64,000 nt of DNA from Azadirachta indica. Lineage: Eukaryota; Streptophyta; Magnoliopsida; Sapindales; Meliaceae. The translations under genes and the position numbers were made by a program. The notes beneath the pieces were generated by a model. It made no database searches. It saw only the letters and a program-made list of their open reading frames with translations, and had not been told where the DNA came from. The stretch is taken from the NCBI GenBank assembly GCA_022749755.1, contig CM040441.1:16617475-16681474 (forward strand), in the 5' to 3' direction. This document shows, one piece after another, positions 1 through 11,639 of the stretch (position 1 is the stretch's first letter; each line of letters opens with the position of its first letter).

Positions 1-333
1 GTCTTGTTCCAGATTCACAGTTTCTGCATAACATTTCCGAGCTCTCTCTTCTAGTGCTCTCATTGCTCTGACATACCTCGTCACATTTGTTTCCCCTTTT
101 CTTTTGAGAAGCAATTTCAGATAAAGTATTTTGTGCTTTTCCATGGCATTTAAGTGACTCTTACCACGGTTGTATGGACCAATCGCAAGTATATGGGGTT
201 CATAAGCAGCTGCATACACATTACGCAGGTATGGAGGTACTCTTATAATACTACAATTAGACGATGTTGGAGATTGAACCAGGAGCTTTTCGCCAATATG
301 AATGGCTAAATGATCAACGATCTCATCAGCCAT
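1..333 (-). CDS. DUF247 protein, 5' part (locus 1, truncated by window edge)
   Basis: The first 111 codons of a DUF247 (UPF0481) gene read leftwards off the window. The start is the ATG at 333-331 (MADEIVDHL...). An in-frame TGA at 360-358 lies nine codons upstream, so no earlier in-frame ATG is available without splicing. The peptide shows the family N-terminus: CSIIRVPPYLRNVY, then YEPHILAIGPY, then an ME-HK motif, LLLKRKGE and LEERARKCYAE. It is very similar to loci 2 and 3 at 13172 and 31117. DUF247 proteins are plant-specific, usually 400-550 residues, with one C-terminal membrane helix. Their biochemical role is unknown, though DUF247 genes are self-incompatibility determinants in grasses. 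No break is seen in this part; the 3' end is outside the window. Confidence 0.9.
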   Translation of the reverse strand, partial: MADEIVDHLAIHIGEKLLVQSPTSSNCSIIRVPPYLRNVYAAAYEPHILAIGPYNRGKSHLNAMEKHKILYLKLLLKRKGETNVTRYVRAMRALEERARKCYAETVNLEQD

Positions 334-538
334 TGCTGCCAAATAGTCGTGTACATATCAACAACTCTCAGACCTTAACCTCAACATTAATTGTTGTCTA
401 AACTCTTAATTATTGGGGTGAAAATCTAGATATACGTAGCTCAAATAACATACGATGACAATTTCAAACGATCAATTAAAATTGACAATATTATCATTAA
501 GCTCAGTCTTAGCTAGAATGAAAGTGTAGGGCACTTAC

Positions 539-660
539 CTGTTTGACAGCCTTTAGGTAGAAGTTAGCTGTGGTTCTGCTCTGCTGGCTCTTCCTCTACT
601 TGATTCATGTCGAGATTAATTTGGTGATCCTGCCTGAACTACTCATTTGCAGCAGCATAC
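539..660 (-). other. Predicted 5' exon of DUF247 locus 1 with consensus splice donor
   Basis: On the minus strand this segment ends at 539 in ACAG followed by GTAAGT (538-533), a perfect plant donor site. It lies about 200 bp upstream of the locus 1 start codon. It contains a short ORF starting MNQVEEEPAEQ that stops after 14 codons, so as it stands it would be untranslated or carry a uORF. The first coding exon predicted for locus 5 begins similarly (MQQVDQTQ...), so this may be a decayed version of that exon. The acceptor and the 5' end were not determined. Confidence 0.45.
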
Positions 661-699
661 ATCAGGCTTCAATAGATCAAACTTAAAATAATAAGTTTT

Positions 700-2500
700 A
701 AATTAAGTTCATTTATTGTATCGTAGTTGCTTCTTAATGGTGACAATGTCCAGAACATTATAGTTGACTAAACTTCTTCTCTATCTTACTTGAACATTAT
801 TGGTCCCTAACAGACAGAGAATATTAAATGCAGGTTCGGTGATGATTTTAATGATTGATGGTGGAAAGTTTTCAAAAATGTTTCTTTAATTAGCTCCAAA
901 TAAATTGTTTAAAGAACGCACGCCTGGCAGTTCATATTTTTAAAGACATGTGAAGCATAATGGTTTCATCATTTCCATTCATATATTTTAGTCTACCTGT
1001 TATACTCAACCACTTTCCTTCTTGTGTTGACTAGGATTAGCCCAACTCTTTTATTTATTTCATGATTTGCTCTCAAAAGCATTTTTTTTTTTCGCATCTG
1101 TTATACCAACTGTGTACACATTAAACTCAGAATCCAACTCATATTTATCAACTGTTATTATTTCAGGAAAGAATCCTATGTTGACACGGTCACTGGGATA
1201 GATACATACCCTTGATTGTAATATTGTTTTACAGGAGTATTTATGCGTAAAATGTTTACATTTTTTATCAGCACGAACAAAAATCTTGATTATGCATTTT
1301 CTCCCTAATTTTTCCACTATAAAATACGATAGTTGTGCTCCACAACTTGGGTTTTACACTATTTCAATTATTCTTTTTTCTTTGAAAGCCTATTTCAATT
1401 ATACGTACATTAATTAAGATGACAACAAAATACTCAAGGTTCACTGCAAAAGAGCATATGACAGAGTACTGGAAAAATATAGTCCAAAAGTAAGCAAATG
1501 CCTGCATTTGAAAATTACTTTAAGTTCACTGTGCTTAAAGTCGAAAGTTAATTTACATCGTCTTTAACCTCTAGCAAATTTAATTTTGGCTTCCCATTCC
1601 AACCCAGACATGCACTAAATGCATTCAAGCTTAAAAAACACACCCTATTTATCACCTTGCGTAAATACTAAAAAAAGAAAAATACCAATTCATAGTTTTC
1701 ATGGGAAAAAAAACTCAACATTCAAATAAAATACTCTCACCTGATTTTCTTGGAATAGATTACAGTTGCAGTGTCACTAAATAACAATGTGCAGGGAAGA
1801 TTTATAATTGACAATGTTTAGATTCACTACTGTAGTGAAATTAATTGATTTTGGGAGAGAAAGTTTTGAAGAATGTAACTCGAAACAGTCAGAAAGAAGA
1901 AGAAGAATTGCTGTTTTTTGTTAAGTAGATATGGGTTGAAATTGTCCAAATAATGAATGTTTGATCAAATTTTAAAAAACTTTTGCATAGTTGGTCAAAG
2001 CTTAAAAAGGGGGCAAAATTTGTTCAAAATGGGAAATTTCCCATAAAAGAAACTGTTAACTTAGGGCTATGAATTATGTGATTGGTAAGGGTCGGGTTTT
2101 TTACTGGGTAACTAGTAAGTGGTCAGCAAACAGAACATTGAGGCTTGGGGAGTAGCTGAGCAGTTGGACTTGGGGGGGCCAAATGTTGATCAACCTGAGT
2201 ATAATTTGTTGTCTGCAGAACAGTGCGCGTGAACAGTAACCATGGCCGAGACTTTGTGCGGGCAGCACTTGCGCGAGGGAAAATTCGGGACAAGCGGACG
2301 CGTGAGCTTCGGTAATATGACTCGTCGGCAGAACGGGTTAAGGGGGCAATGAGGTATTTGGGCCAAAGATCCATATATTCTTCCTTATTGGCATTGTTGT
2401 ACTTATAGCCCAATATTAGCCCAACTAGCCCAACTTTTAGAATAATGGCCCAATTAGCCCAAGTTCTAGAATTGTGTAGATAATATTACCATTTTCACAA
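700..2500. other. Intergenic, no recognised gene
   Basis: Mostly AT-rich sequence between DUF247 locus 1 and the gypsy element. A minus-strand ORF of 85 codons (1317-1060) has no recognisable motif and I do not call it a gene. From about 2140 the base composition becomes GC-richer and the motif 'agcccaa' recurs (2408-2461). This probably belongs to the upstream (U3) part of the gypsy 5' LTR, but it has no counterpart at the 3' end of the element, so the boundary cannot be fixed. Confidence 0.4.
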
Positions 2501-2516
2501 TTGTGTAGATATTTTT

Positions 2517-2817
2517 TAGGACATTTCTAAAAGGCCAATCCTATCCCTCAAAAGTGCATTGTGAGGTGCAATTTTGGCCGTTCATTGTATGTAAGTTTTC
2601 CTATAAATAGGTGAGGCTTTATTTGATCAAACCAAACAATCAAGCAATAAATTTGAGTTGTGTAAAACACTTTTCACTCAAACTCTTATTGCTCTCTCTT
2701 CTCTCTTTATTCATAAGCTTTCGATTTAGCGCGTTGTGAGTATCGAAGGCTTGCTTAGTGAGCGGAGTTGCTAAGCGCTGCACGGTCAAAGCGGGTGAAG
2801 AGAGTGAGGCCATGACA
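2517..2817 (+). repeat. 5' LTR segment of gypsy element
   Basis: Matches 6163-6472 over its whole length. It contains a TATA box (ctataaatag, 2601-2610) and ends in TGACA just before the primer binding site. The LTR start is not resolved; 2140-2516 is likely U3 that was lost from the 3' copy. Confidence 0.85.
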
Positions 2818-2819
2818 GT

Positions 2820-2831
2820 TGGTATCAGAGC
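2820..2831 (+). promoter_or_regulatory. Primer binding site for initiator tRNA-Met
   Basis: TGGTATCAGAGC lies two bases after the LTR end. It is the sequence complementary to the 3' end of plant initiator tRNA-Met used by many LTR retrotransposons. Confidence 0.9.
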
Positions 2832-2923
2832 TCAAGGTTGAGCAACACAAGGTTGAGCGGAGACCTTGTTGAGAGGTAGCTTTCAAAACAAAAGTTATGT
2901 GAGGGGAAACTTTATCAAAAAGA

Positions 2924-4058
2924 ATGGCCAACGTTTCCGACGTTACCATTGCAGGTGAGGAGGCCCAAGTGCGGGGACGTGATGAGCAACGTCCTACCAA
3001 GGGTGGAAGTAAGAAGGTGCAGTCCAAGGACATGGTAGCTGGCCTGGACACTCGAGTAGCTAGCGTGGAAGCTTTTGTGGCAAGCGTAGACTCACGCCTT
3101 GACGAGATAGAGGTTGGAAGCGGAAGACAATGCTCTTCATGAGGTAGAGGAGGTGTCTACTGCTAAACTCGAGGATGCATTCAAGCAAGAGTTGCTAGCG
3201 GTTCACGACCATATGTTTAGGGACATCTGAGCCTACATTGATCGGGAACTTTCCACAATTAAGGAAGATGTGGCTTTGTGCAAGCGTGCGGCAGTAAGTG
3301 GGATGACTACCACACGTGAAGCACCAAGAGTCGATGTCCCCAAGGCCAAGTCCTATAATGGCTCGAGGAGTGCTAAGGACGTGGACAACTTCTTGTGGGG
3401 AATCGAGCAATATGTCGAAGTGATGGGCATCATCGATGAACAAACCAAGGTATGTACCGCCACCCATTATCTAACTGATGTGGCTATGTTATGGTGGAGA
3501 AGGAGGCACGGTGACATTGGTAAAGGGACATGCACCATCGAAACCTTCGATGACTTCAAGCTGGAACTCAAATTGCAATTCTATCCGGAAAATGCCGAAG
3601 AGGAAGCACGAGGCCGGTTACGACGCCTCAAACAATCCGGAAGCTTGCGGGACTACATCAAAGAGTTTACTAGCTTGATGTTAGAGATTCCGGATATGAG
3701 CGACAAGGATTCACTCTTTTTCTTCATGGATGGGCTCCAAGGATGGGCGAAGACGGAGCTTAGGAGAAGAAGTGTGCAAGATCTTGCAACTGCCATAGCT
3801 GTTGCAGAGACTCTTACTGATTACTCAAGTGAGCGATCAAATACCAAGGCCAAGGACAAGAAGGGTGGCCAAGGTAAAGGTGGGGGAGACTATAGCAAAT
3901 CGCAAGTAGACGGTTTCCGCAAACCACCTAGCGGCAAAGAGAAGCCGAAAAATGACAAAGAGAAGGATTCCAAACCTTCTCGAAATTGTTACTTTTGCGA
4001 TGGTCCTCATTAGATGCGGGATTGTCTGAAGAGGAAGGCATTGAATGCCATGGTAGCT
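2924..4058 (+). pseudogene. Gypsy gag pseudogene
   Basis: Starts at ATG 2924 (MANVSDV...). The N-terminal part is frameshifted near 3113-3120 and meets a TGA at 3228-3230. The long middle frame to 4013 carries the retrotransposon gag core, with a short motif AMLWWRRR, the segment FDDFKLELKLQFYPENAEEE and RLRRLKQSGSLRDYIKEF. It is followed by a lysine-rich linker and a CCHC zinc knuckle (CYFCDGPH, then MRDC) interrupted by a TAG at 4011-4013. The product would be the structural protein that packages element RNA. The stops show that it is not functional. Confidence 0.88.
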
Positions 4059-6011
4059 CGTGCGGAGGAACCACCAAGTCGAGAGGGTGACGCGGCAATG
4101 GGTTCCTTACAACTACTCAATGGCATTCGAGCAGTTCCGGAGGTACAAGTAAAGGGGCTTATCTATGTTGATGTGGTGATCAACAAGGTAAGTACGAAAG
4201 CCTTAGTTGATACTGGTGCCTCACATAATTTTGTGCAGGTTGACGAGGCCAAACGACTAGGTCTTAGGGTGACCAACAAATGCGGCACCATGAAGGCAGT
4301 AAATTCGGCCGCTAAACCAATCAAAGGTGTAGCGCAGAAGGTTGGAACCACCATCGGAGAATGGAAAGGACCGGTAGATTGGTCGGTAGTACCTATAGAC
4401 GACCACAAAATTGTGCTTGGGATAGATTTCTTTGATCAAATGAAGGTCATACCAGTACCATTTGCCAACACCATGTGCATCCTTGATGGAGGTAAGGCGT
4501 GCATGGTTCTGATATCTAGATCAAGTAAGGTGGAGATTAAGACACTCTCGGCCATGCAATTTATAAAGGGTTTGAAGCGCAAGGGTCAAGAAAGTTACCT
4601 TATCTTCTTAAAAGAATATGACGAGGATGACGATACGGAGGTGAGCAAAGGGGATGTTCCGAAAGAGGTAGATAACGTCTTCAAAGAGTTCAAAGATGGA
4701 ATGTCCGAAGAGTTGCCCAAGAAACTTCCATCAAGGAGGGAGGTGGATCACAAGATCGAATTGGAACCGGGCACCAAACCTTCCGCCATGAGTCCATACC
4801 GACACGCTCCACCGGAGTTACAAGAGTTGAAGAAGCAGCTCCAAGATTTACTTGATACGGGCTACGTTCGACCATCTAAGGCACCATTCGGCGCTCCAGT
4901 CTTGTTCCAAAAGAAGAAAGATGGGACGCTGCGGATGTGTATCAATTATCGGGCACTTAATAAGGTCATCATCAAGAATAAATATCCAATTCCACTCATT
5001 GCCGATCTTTTCGATCAACTTGGGAAAGCATGATACTTCTCCAAACTTGATTTAAGGCCGGGTTACTACCAAGTATGCATAGTGGAGGGAGATGAGCCAA
5101 AAACAACATGTGTAACAAAGTACGGTTCCTATGAATTTCTAGTCATGCCTTTTGGACTAACGAACGCACCGGCTACTTTTAGCACTTTGATGAACAAGCT
5201 ATTCCATCCCTATCTCGATCAATTTGTGGTGCTATATTTGGATGATATCGTTGTGTATAGCAACACCTTGGAAGAACATGTAGCACATCTTAGGAAGGTG
5301 TTTCAAGTATTGCAAAGGAATGAGTTATATGTGAAAAAAGAAAAATGCTCTTTTGCGCAACAAGAAGTTCATTTCTTGGGCGATAAGATCAAGAATGGAA
5401 CATTGATGATGGATAAGGCTAAGGTGCAAGCTATTCAAGAGTGGGAACCTCCAACCAAAGTGCACGACCTCCGATCTTTCTTGGGGTTGGTTAACTACTA
5501 TCGACGCTTCATTAGGAGCTATTCGGCAAGAGCAGCTCTACTAACTGAACTATTAAAGAAAGGTCGCTCGTGGAATTGGACCGAGGAATGCCAACATGCC
5601 TTTGAAGATTTGAAGAAGGCAATCATGAAGGAGACAGTTCTTGTGCTGCCCGATCACACAAAACCTTTCGAAGTACACACCGATGCCTCGGATTTTGCCA
5701 TTATGGGTGTACTCATATAAAAAGGACGTCCCATTGTTTTCGAGAGTCGTAAGCTCAATGAGGCAGAAAGGCGCTACACCGTGCAAGAAAAGGAGATGAC
5801 GGCAATCATCCATTGCCTTAGGGTATGGCGACATTATTTGCTCGGGAGTCATTTCGTGGTTATGACGGATAATGTAGCTACTAGCTACTTCCAAACGCAA
5901 AAGAAGTTAATTGCGAAGCAAGCTCGGTGGCAAGACTTCTTGGTGGAATTCGACTACGACTTGGCATACAAACCGGGCAAAGCAAATGTTGTGGCGGACG
6001 CATTAAGTTGA
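4059..6011 (+). pseudogene. Gypsy pol pseudogene (protease, RT, RNase H)
   Basis: In one frame with gag. The protease has the active-site motif [10 protein letters not shown] near 4205-4235. Reverse transcriptase follows, with [14 protein letters not shown] near 4924-4965, [12 protein letters not shown] near 5145-5180 and the catalytic YLDD box near 5236-5247. RNase H includes [13 protein letters not shown] near 5673-5710, and the domain ends at VADALS (6008). Stops at 5031-5033 (TGA), 5718-5720 (TAA) and 6009-6011 (TGA) break the frame. A short in-frame stretch follows to about 6162 where LTR sequence begins, with no integrase or chromodomain. Several stops could derive from CGA or CAA by C-to-T change, as expected for long-term cytosine methylation; that is inference. 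Confidence 0.9.
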
Positions 6012-6162
6012 AAAGCGACATTGGCGGCCATTAACCTAAGTATTCCCGAGGGAAAGCTAGTAGGGAGGATCAAAGAAGGATTGACCCAAAACCCTCTAGT
6101 CAAAAATATAGTGGTGCTCGCAAACGAGGGAAAGATTAGGCGGTTTTGGCTTGACGACGGAT

Positions 6163-6472
6163 TAGGACATTTCTAGAAGGCCAATCTTATCTCTCAAAAG
6201 TGCATTGTGAGGTGCAATCTTGGTCGTCCATTGTATGTAAGTTTTCCTATAAATAGGTGAGACCATATTTGGCCAAACCAAGCAATCAAGTAATAAATTT
6301 GAGTTGTGTAAAACACTCTTCACTCAAACTCTTATTGCTCTCTCTTTTCTCTTTATTCATAAGCTTCCGATTTAGCGTGTTGTGAGTATCGAAAACTTAC
6401 TTAGTGAGCGGAGTTGCTAAGCGCTGCACGGTCGAAACGGTCGAAGCGGGTGAAGAGAGTGAGGCCGTGACA
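6163..6472 (+). repeat. 3' LTR fragment of gypsy element
   Basis: Homologous to 2517-2817, including the TATA box (6247-6256) and the terminal TGACA. It carries an extra copy of a 10-bp segment near 6430-6445 (cggtcgaaacggtcgaa). The upstream part of the LTR is absent. The following 5 bases (tacag) could be one target duplication, but no matching copy was found upstream. Confidence 0.85.
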
Positions 6473-6479
6473 TACAGCA

Positions 6480-7230
6480 CTCTCCTTGGCTGCCATAACT
6501 ACACCTGCCTCCATATCCAATTAAGAAGTTTAATTACATCTAAATATCAAGAAAAAAAATATATTATTAAGCACTAGAGGTAATATATTACTTGAGACAA
6601 ATATAACATATTTACAAAAGTAAATATAATAAGTTATCCAATATTTAGATTTGAGGAAAGAGAGTGTTATGTAAATGTAACAGCTCTGAAACTTCAATAA
6701 TTAATCAAAATATCTATGGATCATGGTTCAGTGCGGTTTCAAATGGTATTTGGTCCACAATCGGTTCAATTTTTAAAAGCCAAAATTTTTGGTTCGATTT
6801 TAGTATTTACTCACAAAAACTGAACCCAACTAAAAATATATATATTTTTTATATTTTAGCAACAAAATGTCGTTTTGTTAAGGGCAAAAAAAAAAAAAAG
6901 AAAAGAAAACTTGAAAAATCAAATCGGATGGAAAAGAATTGATAGGTTAGCTTTGGTTCATACGTATTTAATCTAATTTTGGTTCACTTCTAATTTATAT
7001 ATACAACCTAACTTGTATAAATGCAGCATCCTTTTAAAAATATATATAATAGACATAGTAGATATTGATGGGAATGTTTTTCAACCCATTTCCCATTTCA
7101 ATTGAACTCCTTTATTTCGGCGAATGCAGAGTTTTCAGTGCACATGAGTTACGTTTGACAAAGTTTAGCATGCAAATATTGACAATTGGGTACATGCATT
7201 TTTTTTTTTAAATAAGGCTGAAAAATTGTT
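6480..7230. other. Intergenic; contains a decayed hAT-MITE-like segment
   Basis: About 6715-6995 shares the 'ggtttggtcc', 'ttttggttcgattttagt' and 'aaaatgtcgttttg' phrases found in the two hAT-like MITEs at 8175 and 45254. It is probably a third, badly decayed copy without clear ends. The remainder is AT-rich with no gene seen. Confidence 0.35.
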
Positions 7231-7959
7231 TTTCGGTGCAGTTTATGGAGGCGTATTTTATGGTAGAAGTCCCTCTCCCACTCTTATAAATTGAAAGTCC
7301 TTAATATCTTAAAACACAAGTCAGAAAGTGAGAAAATAAAGAGTGAAGTGAGGGAGAGAAGAGAAAGTTCTAAAATAATTTTATATTATTTTAAGTGTGT
7401 TCTTTAAGTTTTGTTATAAAAGTTGAGAAATTTTATTATGCCCACATTTTTTAAATAGCGAAAATTTTATTATGTGTGACTGGTTTATTATCCCCTCATG
7501 GTTTTTTCCTTAAGGGTTTTTCACGATAAATATATTAGTGTCTCTCTATTAATTTTATTTTATTATTTTCTATTGTTTTAATTTTCAAATGATTGATATT
7601 AAAGCATTGTTGAAGAAAAATCATTTGTATTACTATTTAACAGGTACTGTAGCTGCAGGTACTATAGACATTACTATTAAGTCTGTAGCAGTTTTATTGT
7701 AGTATCACGGGTGATTCACTGTAACTATAATAGCCTGATTAAGTCAATAGTACTGTAGCATATACGAGTTACTGTAGTAGGTACAATACTGTAGCAAATA
7801 CCGTAGAATCAAAGATGATTGGCCAGAAAGTTGAGATTAAAAATTCAACAATAACAACAATTTTCCCCTTTGGCAAAGGAGAATGAAAAATCTTTTGATC
7901 CAACAAAAGATCCACAAATCTTTATTGGGAAAGGAGAAAAAGCCTAATAAAGTCACTAT

Positions 7960-9010
7960 GAATAATGGGAGGATATGAACGAGACTATAGCCAGCACTAT
8001 TTGCCTACATGTATCAAATAGTATCTTGCAAAATACCAATTTTACGGAGTGCAAAATAGCTAAAGAAACTTAGGAGACTTTATAAAGATTGTACATATTG
8101 AAAAATCTCTCCAACAAATTCTACTTGTGAAAGGAGTTGTATCAGATGTGAAAGCCCGAGAATATAGATATGTTTAGGGGTGGGCAGAAAAACCGGATCA
8201 GAATTAACAGGTTTGGTCCGGTATTTTATGCAATTCGGTCTGGTTTTAGTATTTAAAATAAAAACTTAAAATTTTTGGTTTGGTTCAATTTTAGTCCAAA
8301 AAACTCATATCGGACTAAATTTATTATTTTTAATTTTTTTGCATGTAAACAATGTCTTTTTACTGCGTTTTCATAAAACAAAGTTGTTTAGCAAACTGAA
8401 AATTTTTTAAAAAATAATAAATTTAACCAAAAATTGAATTGACCTGAAAATGGAGTCGATCAATTCGGTTTTAATTCGATTTTAATATGTAACTGTTTCG
8501 GTGAGGTTCAATTTTTTTTCTATTCAGTTCGGTCCGATTTCAAAATTTTGACACCTGAAATTTTCAAGTTTGGTCTAGTTTTTCAAAAAGCTGGACTGAT
8601 CTAGACCGTAACCACCCCTTAAATATGTTGCAACAATCGTGTAACTTCAATGGTATACTCTCTACACTATTAAAGTTTCATGTGAATTTTATTCAAGAGG
8701 AAAAATTTGTATTGTTAATGACAATACTTCCTTCATCTTATGATCATTTTATTATAATTCTTACTTATGAAAAAGACACTCCAGAGTTTGAAGTTGTCTA
8801 TTTAACTCTAATTTCATTTGAAAGACAAAATAAAGTGCACAGTGGATAATTGCAAGCACTTGTTATTGATAATAGAGGGAGGAACAGAAGTTGAGGTGAA
8901 AGAAATTATAATGACAAGTTTAGGGAAAGATCGAAATCGAGAGGTAAGAATTTCCTTTGTTATCATTGTAAAAAATCGGGTCACATAAAGAAGAATTATT
9001 GAGCATTAAA
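7960..9010 (+). pseudogene. Copia gag pseudogene interrupted by a MITE
   Basis: Fragments before 8160 read like copia gag (CKIAKET...). They resume after the MITE at about 8630 with LLKFHVNFIQEE, then ILPSSYDHFIIIL and a decayed CCHC knuckle (CYHCKKSGHIKKN) near 8955-9000. Gag would form the virus-like particle of the element. Multiple stops and shifts make it non-functional. Confidence 0.7.
8175..8621. mobile_element. hAT-like MITE (nested in copia gag)
   Basis: 447 bp with short terminal inverted repeats (taggggtgg... / ...ccacccctta), flanked by 8-bp imperfect target duplications gatatgtt (8167-8174) and aatatgtt (8622-8629). The 8-bp duplication and TAGGGGTG-type ends are typical of hAT elements. 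It has no coding capacity. It closely resembles 45254-45721 in order and sequence. Confidence 0.75.
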
Positions 9011-9449
9011 ATGAGAAGAGCAGCAAAATAGTGATAAGAAGAAAGAAGGCGACAACAACACAGCTGCAATAGCCATAGAGAAGGAGGATGTTTCGTTGCT
9101 TGCTAATGAATGTTTACAAGTCAGCAATATTATGGTTGAATAAGTGGTTGATTAAGGAGCCTCTTTCTATGTCATTCCAAATAAGAATATCTACCACTTA
9201 TAAAGGTAAAGACTTTGGTTCGGTAAAGATGGCAAATTCATTATACTATAAAATTATTAGATAGAAACTTAAAAAAAAGTTGTTGATTGTTGCAAAAGGG
9301 AAGCTTTGTTATAGCTTATATAAAACCAATGGCAAAGCTTGCGGCAACAATGTGAATATAGCAGTTAATCTTTCATCAAATTTATAGCATACACGGCTTA
9401 GCCATATAAGTAAAAAGGGACTGCATATTCTTGCCAAACATAATTTCAT

Positions 9450-9960
9450 TCATCTGGTGAAAGGTATTTCATTTAACCTCTATGATCATTATTTATTTGG
9501 TAAACAACATAGAGTTTTATTTGATAGTCCTTCTGTTAGAAAAAATAATGTATTAGAGCGAGTATATTCTGATGTATATAGTCCTTCAGAAGTTGCATCT
9601 TTAGGAGAAACTAAATATTTTTTGACATTTATAGATGATGTTTTAAGAAATTTTTGGGTGTAGTTGTAAAAAGCAAAAGATCAGGTGTTTTATATTTTTC
9701 AAAACTTTTATGTCATGATTGAAAGAGAAACTAGGAAGCCTTTGAAGTACCTTCGATTAGATAATGGAGGCGAGTACACTTTGTATGAGTTTAGAGATTA
9801 CTATTCTAAACATTGGATTCGGCATGAGAAGGTAGTTCTTGGCACTCCTCTACATAATGGTGTAGTTGAATAGATAAATGGCACTATAATGGAAAGAGTT
9901 AGAAGCATGCTAAAAGCTGCCAAGTTATCAAAACTGTCCTGCGGGGCAATTTTCTAGATT
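9450..9960 (+). pseudogene. Copia integrase fragment
   Basis: Integrase-core pieces in two frames: RVYSDVYSPSE and YFLTFIDDV (about 9556-9640), then YLRLDNGGEYT (about 9745-9785) and GTPLHNGVVE (about 9840-9870) with a stop just before the conserved continuation INGTIMERVRSMLK. These are the DDE-integrase blocks of Ty1/copia elements. Frame breaks near 9661 and 9871 mean it is inactive. Confidence 0.85.
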
Positions 9961-10539
9961 GCATGTTACCTGATCAACAGATCTCTATAAGTTCCTTTGA
10001 AGTTAAACATTCTAGAGAGAGTATGGATCGGCAAAGATGTTTCTTATTCTCATCCGAAGGTATTTGGTTGCAAAGCTTTTGTGCACGTATCAGAGGAACA
10101 ACGATTGAAGCATGATGATAAGGCTATTTAATACATATTTACAAGATATGAAGATGAAGAGTTTGGATACAGATTTTGGGATTCAAAAATGAAAAAATCG
10201 TGAGAAGCAGAGATGTTGTCTTTTCTAAAAATCAAACTGTTGAAGATTTCAAAAGGGAGCAGCAACCTGAAAATTTCATAATTGAACTGAGTCCTCCTCA
10301 ACAACAAGTGACAGATAAAGAATCAGAAGTAGATGATGAAATCCAAATTTCACCTAATGATGATGATGAAGATAATGATGCTAAAGTTGATGTTCCAACA
10401 CAAAAGGATAACAATTAGGGGGAAAGCTTACAACCAGAGGATGATGAACAACCCATTAGAAGGTCAACTAGAGAAAAAAGCTATTCACAAGATATCTACC
10501 AATAAATTATGTTCTTTTTATTGAGAAAGGGGAGGCAGA

Positions 10540-11530
10540 AAGTTTTCAAGAGGTGCTAACCCACAAAGACAAAGAAAAATTGATGGAATCCATGAAGGAT
10601 GAAATGAGATCCCTTTAAAAAAACAATACTTATGAGCTGGTGAAGCTTCTAAAAGATAGAAAAGTGTTGAGTAACAAATGGGTATTCAAATTGAAGGATG
10701 ATGGCATGATAATCTAACGAAATATAAGGCTCGATTGGTTGTTAAGGGCTTTGAACAAAAGAAAGGAATTAACTTTAATGAAATATTTTCTTTGATGGTG
10801 GAAATGTCCTCAATCAGAGTAATCTTGGGACTAGCAACAGTCTAAAACTTGAGATTGAGCAAATGGATGTAAAGACTACTTTTCTTCATGGTAACTTAAA
10901 AAAAGAAATTTACATGCATCAATCTGAAGGTTTCAAAGTCAAAGGAAAAGAGCATCTAATGTGCAAGTTGAAGTAGTTTGACTCATTCATAATGCATCAT
11001 GAGTACAAGAAAACTGTAATAAATTCATATATCTATATTAAACAGTTTTCTAGTGAGAAATTCATTATTTTGTTGTTATATGTTGATGATATGCTCACAA
11101 TTGGTTAAGACGCACAAATGATCAACCAACTAAAGAAAGAATTATTAAAAGTCTTTGATATAAAAGAGTTGAGACCAGCGAAATAGATTTTGGGAATGAA
11201 GATTATTCGAGATAGAAAATCTTGAAGATTATGGTTGTCACAAGAAAAATATGTTGAGCAGATACTTGAACGATTCAACGTGAAGAGTGCTAAGCCAGTA
11301 TCTTCACCTTTTGGGGCACAATTTAAACTCTCCAAGAAATCAAATCTATCTCTTGAGGAAGAACAAAAGATGTCAATCACTCCTTACTCTTCAGTTGTTG
11401 GAAGTTTAATGTACGCAATGGTTTGCACAAGGCCAAATATTGCTCATGTAGTTGGAGTTGTAAGTAGATTCTTGGCAAATCTAGGAAAAGAACTTGAGAA
11501 GCTTTCAAGTGGATTTTCAAATATTTAAGG
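10540..11530 (+). pseudogene. Copia reverse transcriptase fragment
   Basis: Includes NKWVFKLKDDG (about 10674), KARLVVKGFEQKKGI (about 10724-10770), EQMDVKTTFLHGNL (about 10856), the catalytic LLLYVDDMLTIG (about 11073-11107) and, from 11235, QEKYVEQILERFNVKSAKPV through SVVGSLMYAMVCTRPNIAHV. A stretch between about 10975 and 11030 appears deleted. Stops are numerous. Confidence 0.88.
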
Positions 11531-11639
11531 GATACATCCAAAATACGCTTGTGCTTCAGAAATGGAAAACTAATCTTAGGAGGTTATACAGATGCAAACA
11601 TGGTAGGTGATCTCGATAGCCGAAAATCTACATTTTAGT

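Larger units (their letters stand above)
2517..6472 (+). mobile_element. Degenerate Ty3/gypsy LTR retrotransposon lacking integrase
   Basis: Order seen: 5' LTR segment (ends 2817), tRNA-iMet-type primer binding site (2820-2831), gag with zinc knuckle, aspartic protease, reverse transcriptase, RNase H, then directly a 3' LTR fragment (6163-6472). This protease-RT-RNase H order is that of Ty3/gypsy elements. Integrase, the polypurine tract and the beginning of the 3' LTR are missing: the reading frame after RNase H runs straight into mid-LTR sequence near 6162, which looks like an internal deletion. The coding region has one frameshift and at least five stops. The two LTR segments differ by roughly 20 substitutions in 300 bp, nearly all transitions, so the insertion is old and the element cannot move by itself. 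The 5' end probably lies upstream of 2517. Clade not assigned. Confidence 0.92.

Noticed and set aside
1060..1317. 85-codon minus-strand ORF
   Set aside because: No recognisable motif, no leader or splice context and no second copy in the window; chance cannot be excluded.
2820..2831. tRNA-like sequence TGGTATCAGAGC
   Set aside because: It follows an LTR end directly and is the retrotransposon primer binding site, not part of a tRNA gene.
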